From contig DHHN01000127.1 of assembly GCA_002403295.1 (NCBI GenBank), positions 1 to 8,223 on the forward strand: a stretch of DNA of 8,223 nucleotides. Direction: 5' to 3'. Below the pieces are notes generated by a model. The model searched no databases. It was not told the origin of the DNA and saw nothing but the letters and a program-made list of their open reading frames with translations. Shown piece after piece: positions 5,717 to 8,223 of this stretch (position 1 is the stretch's first letter; each line of letters begins with the position of its first letter). The position numbers were made by a program, and so were the translations under genes. The stretch is from a bacterium UBP1_UBA4771. Its GTDB lineage: Bacteria; Krumholzibacteriota; Krumholzibacteriia; Krumholzibacteriales; Krumholzibacteriaceae.

Positions 5717-7527
5717 GTGCGCAGCCGATCGATCTGAGGGAGCGCGCAGCGGGATTTCCGGCGACGCCCGGCGTCTACCTCATGAAAAACGGGGCCGGGC
5801 GGGTGATATACGTCGGCAAGGCGAAGAGCCTCTCCGCGCGGGTCCGCAGCTACCTGCAACGCCCCGAGGCGCTCGATCCGAAGACCGCGGCGCTCATGCG
5901 GGCCGCGAGACGGATCGACTACATCGCCACCGACAGCGAGGTGGAGGCGCTCGTTCTCGAGTGCACCCTCATCAAGGAACACCGTCCGCGGTACAACGTC
6001 AGGCTCAAGGACGACAAGCGCTATCCCTATCTCAAGCTTACCGTGCGGGAGCGGTTCCCGCGGCTGCTGCTCGTCCGACGCATCGCCGACGACGGCGCCG
6101 ACTACTTCGGGCCGTTCACCGACGCGCGCGCCGTGCGCCGGACCCTTCGGACGCTCGGGAGCGTCTTTCCGCTGCGGGACTGCGGTACGACGGCGGGGCG
6201 GACGGGCGGGCGCGAATGCCTCAATTTTCACATCGGACGTTGCCCGGCCCCCTGCACGGGGCGGATCGGCGAGGAGGAGTATCGCGAAACGGTGGAGAAC
6301 GTCCGGCTCTTTCTGCGGGGGAAGCGCGACGAGATCGCCGATTCGATGCGCGAGCGGATGTGGCGCCTCTCGCGCGAGAGGCGCTACGAGGAGGCCGCGA
6401 CCCTGCGCGATCAGATCGCGGCGTTCGAGATGGTGACGGCGCGCCAGCGGGCCGTCGTGCCGGGAGGCGAAGACGAGGATGTCGCGGCGGTCGTCAGGGA
6501 AGGCCGGCGCGCCTGCGGCGTGATTCTCAAGGTGCGCGAGGGGAGGATACTCGGGCACGAAGCGTTTCTCCTGCCCGCGAGCGATTTCGACGCTGAGCGG
6601 GAGATGCTCCAAACGTTCCTCGAGCTCTACTACCACGGCGCGACCGACGTCCCGCCGCGGGTCGTCGTGCCGGAGGCGCTCGAGGACGGGGCCCTCATCG
6701 AGCGATGGCTCGGCGGACGAACGGGGCGCCGCGTGCGGGTGTCGACGCCGAAGCGCGGGGACCGGCGGGCGCTCGTCGAACTCGCCCGAAAGAACGCGTT
6801 CCTCCAGATCGCCTCGCTGACGAAATCGCGCGCGGCGTCCGTTCCCGCGCTGCGGGAGCTCAAGGACGCGCTCGGGCTCGCGGAAACGCCGTCCCGAATC
6901 GAGGCGTTCGACATCTCCAACATGCAGGGAAGCGACGCTGTCGGATCGATGGTGACCTTCGTGCGCGGCGCGCCCTTCAAGGCCGGGTACCGGCATTTCA
7001 GGATCCGCGGAGTCGCGGGAGCGGACGATTACGCCATGATGCGCGAGGTGCTGTCCCGGCGGCTCGCGCGTCTCGGCGGGGGAGGCGCGGGCCGCCCGGA
7101 CCTCATTCTCGTGGACGGGGGAAAGGGACAGGTGTCGGCGGCCCGCGCCGCGCTCGCGGATATCGGCCTGGGATCGATACCCGTCGCGGGTCTCGCCAAG
7201 AGGCGCGAGGAGATCCACCTCGCGGAGCGGTCGGAGCCTCTTCGCCTGCCGCGCAGAAGTCCGGCGCTGCGGCTTCTGCAGCGGCTTCGCAACGAGGCGC
7301 ACCGTTTCGCGGTCGCGTATCACCGCGCGCTTCGGGGAAAGCGCATGAGCCGCTCCGGCATCGACGAGGTCCCGGGCATCGGCCGGAAGAGGCGTGCCGC
7401 GCTGCTCGCCGCGTTCGGGAGCCTGGAGGGGCTGCGGCGGGCCGCTCCCGGGGAAATAGCCGCCGTGCCCGGCATCGGCCCGAAATGCGCCGCCGCGATA
7501 TGCGAGGTTCTCCATGAAGAGCAATGA
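5710..7527 (+). CDS. uvrC: Excinuclease ABC subunit C
   Basis: Dual-incision nuclease of UvrABC nucleotide excision repair; 605 residues, full length. The GIY-YIG domain (about 15-97), which makes the 3' cut, shows GVY (21-23), YVG (34-36), R44, E79 and N96. C158, C170, C178 and C182 have the 12-8-4 spacing of the E. coli UvrC cysteines 154/166/174/178 reported to bind a 4Fe-4S cluster. The UVR motif at about 220-240 (RRYEEAATLRDQI) is the UvrB-binding helix pair. The RNase H-like domain, which makes the 5' cut, keeps its Asp-Asp-His triad as D401 (EAFDISN), D469 (LILVDGGKGQ) and H531 (NEAHRF). Tandem helix-hairpin-helix motifs VPGIGRK (554-560) and VPGIGPK (586-592) bind DNA. AAAGG lies 8 bases before the ATG. 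The last 14 bases overlap the recombinase gene, implying translational coupling. No clear promoter of its own was seen; it may rely on proS read-through or a promoter inside rpsT. Confidence 0.98.
   Translation: MSSAQPIDLRERAAGFPATPGVYLMKNGAGRVIYVGKAKSLSARVRSYLQRPEALDPKTAALMRAARRIDYIATDSEVEALVLECTLIKEHRPRYNVRLKDDKRYPYLKLTVRERFPRLLLVRRIADDGADYFGPFTDARAVRRTLRTLGSVFPLRDCGTTAGRTGGRECLNFHIGRCPAPCTGRIGEEEYRETVENVRLFLRGKRDEIADSMRERMWRLSRERRYEEAATLRDQIAAFEMVTARQRAVVPGGEDEDVAAVVREGRRACGVILKVREGRILGHEAFLLPASDFDAEREMLQTFLELYYHGATDVPPRVVVPEALEDGALIERWLGGRTGRRVRVSTPKRGDRRALVELARKNAFLQIASLTKSRAASVPALRELKDALGLAETPSRIEAFDISNMQGSDAVGSMVTFVRGAPFKAGYRHFRIRGVAGADDYAMMREVLSRRLARLGGGGAGRPDLILVDGGKGQVSAARAALADIGLGSIPVAGLAKRREEIHLAERSEPLRLPRRSPALRLLQRLRNEAHRFAVAYHRALRGKRMSRSGIDEVPGIGRKRRAALLAAFGSLEGLRRAAPGEIAAVPGIGPKCAAAICEVLHEEQ
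6363..6384. repeat. Perfect 22-bp palindrome inside uvrC
   Basis: The arm GCGCCTCTCGC (6363-6373) is followed at once by its exact reverse complement (6374-6384). As RNA it could fold into a 9-bp stem (6363-6371 with 6376-6384) with a GCGC loop, extendable by a G-U pair. It encodes R219 to R225 at the start of the UVR motif. Its function is unknown. Confidence 0.9.
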
Positions 7528-8223
7528 CGCGCCGGCCGGCCCCCTGGAAACGGCCGCGGCGGCCTACTTCGATCATTTGCGTGTCGAGAGGGGTCTGAGT
7601 GCAGCGACGATAACGGCTTACGAGCATGACATAAACGATTACATTATATTCATGAATGGGTCCGGCCGGGGCGCCCTCGATGCCGTCACTCTTGAATCGA
7701 CCATCGCGTATCTCGCCTACGAGGAGAAAGGGAAGAGCGTCGAGTCGCGCGCCCGCCTGCTCTCCGCAATCAAGGGTTTTCACCGCTTTCTCCGCGACGA
7801 GGGCGCCGTCGCGCCGCCCGGGAGCGAGGGGCTCGCCGCTCCCCGCATCCGCAGGAAGATTCCGTTCGTTCTCTCCCAGCATGAGATCGAACGCCTCCTC
7901 GAGCAGCCCGACGCGAGCGTTCTCGGGATTCGCGATCGCGCGCTCCTCGAGCTCGGCTATTCCACGGGCATGCGAGTTTCCGAGCTGTGCGGGCTCGCGG
8001 TGGGCGCGATCGATCGCGACGAGCGCCTCGCGCGCATCAGGGGCAAGGGGGACAAGGAACGGGTCGTTCCGTTCGGCCGCAGCGCCGCCGCCGCTTGCGA
8101 TCGGTACTTCGCCGACTCGCGCCCCGTCCTGCTGCGCAACCGCACGTCGCCCTACGTTTTTCTCAACTACGCCGGCGGGCCCCTGTCGCGGATCGGTTTC
8201 TGGAAGCTTCTCGGAAAATACGC
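7514..8223 (+). CDS. xer: XerC/XerD-family tyrosine site-specific recombinase (3' partial)
   Basis: The first 236 codons of a tyrosine recombinase, cut by the window end. Residues about 10-95 form the SAM-like core-binding domain: FDHLRVERGLSAATITAYEHD (19-39 region) and the SVESRARLLSAIKGFHRFL segment (75-93). The catalytic domain begins at about 115: R154 in YSTGMRVSELCGL is the first catalytic Arg and K178 in RGKGDKERVVPFG the beta-hairpin Lys, 24 residues apart as in E. coli XerD (R148, K172). The HxxR box, second His/Trp and the nucleophilic Tyr lie beyond the edge. Known: Xer proteins resolve chromosome dimers at dif during division. The ATG at 7514 has GAGG six bases upstream and overlaps uvrC by 14 bases in another frame, so the two are very likely co-transcribed and coupled. 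Motif form and length fit Xer rather than a phage or integron integrase; XerC versus XerD cannot be decided. Confidence 0.9.
   Translation, partial: MKSNDAPAGPLETAAAAYFDHLRVERGLSAATITAYEHDINDYIIFMNGSGRGALDAVTLESTIAYLAYEEKGKSVESRARLLSAIKGFHRFLRDEGAVAPPGSEGLAAPRIRRKIPFVLSQHEIERLLEQPDASVLGIRDRALLELGYSTGMRVSELCGLAVGAIDRDERLARIRGKGDKERVVPFGRSAAAACDRYFADSRPVLLRNRTSPYVFLNYAGGPLSRIGFWKLLGKY

Noticed and set aside
5713..7524. A 603-codon minus-strand open frame covering uvrC almost exactly
   Set aside because: uvrC is certain from its catalytic residues. The antisense frame shows no recognisable domain and mirrors the codon bias of uvrC.
7103..7882. A 259-codon minus-strand open frame over the uvrC end and xer start
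   Set aside because: It lies antisense to conserved uvrC and Xer motifs, its translation is Arg-rich, and there is no supporting ribosome site.
7514..8223. The tyrosine recombinase as a sign of a phage, integron or genomic island
   Set aside because: It is coupled to uvrC, its motifs are Xer-like, no attachment repeats or other mobile genes are seen, and its composition mostly matches its neighbours.

Overview
This is a compact, high-GC (by eye about two thirds G+C) stretch of bacterial chromosome. It carries core genes packed almost end to end, with no mobile element, CRISPR array, tRNA or rRNA. The first gene encodes an outer-membrane beta-barrel, so the host has two membranes. Gene content and GC would fit a candidate-phylum or FCB-like lineage, but I cannot place it from sequence alone.

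Layout. (1) 1-1755, plus strand: the 3' part of a gene fusing a TolB/PD40-type beta-propeller to an Omp85/BamA-like barrel. (2) 1752-3590, minus strand: a bifunctional homocysteine S-methyltransferase / 5,10-methylenetetrahydrofolate reductase (YitJ architecture). It meets gene 1 tail to tail, their stop codons overlapping in CTAG. (3) 3591-3709: a 119-base divergent promoter region, the longest gene-free stretch in the window. (4) 3710-5413, plus strand: proS, prolyl-tRNA synthetase with an editing insertion domain. (5) 5410-5661, minus strand: rpsT, ribosomal protein S20, again tail to tail with a 4-base stop overlap. (6) 5710-7527, plus strand: uvrC. (7) 7514-8223, plus strand: the first 236 codons of a XerC/XerD-type tyrosine recombinase, overlapping uvrC by 14 bases and cut by the window edge.

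The genes are functionally unrelated housekeeping genes: outer membrane, one-carbon/methionine metabolism, translation, DNA repair and probably chromosome dimer resolution. They are linked by tight packing rather than by a shared pathway. I found no convincing undescribed system. The points worth a second look are the propeller-barrel fusion with an altered Omp85 L6 motif, the two stop-codon overlaps that leave no room for ordinary terminators, an rpsT promoter whose -35 box lies in the uvrC start codon, overlapping divergent promoters at 3629-3685, and a perfect 22-bp palindrome inside uvrC.
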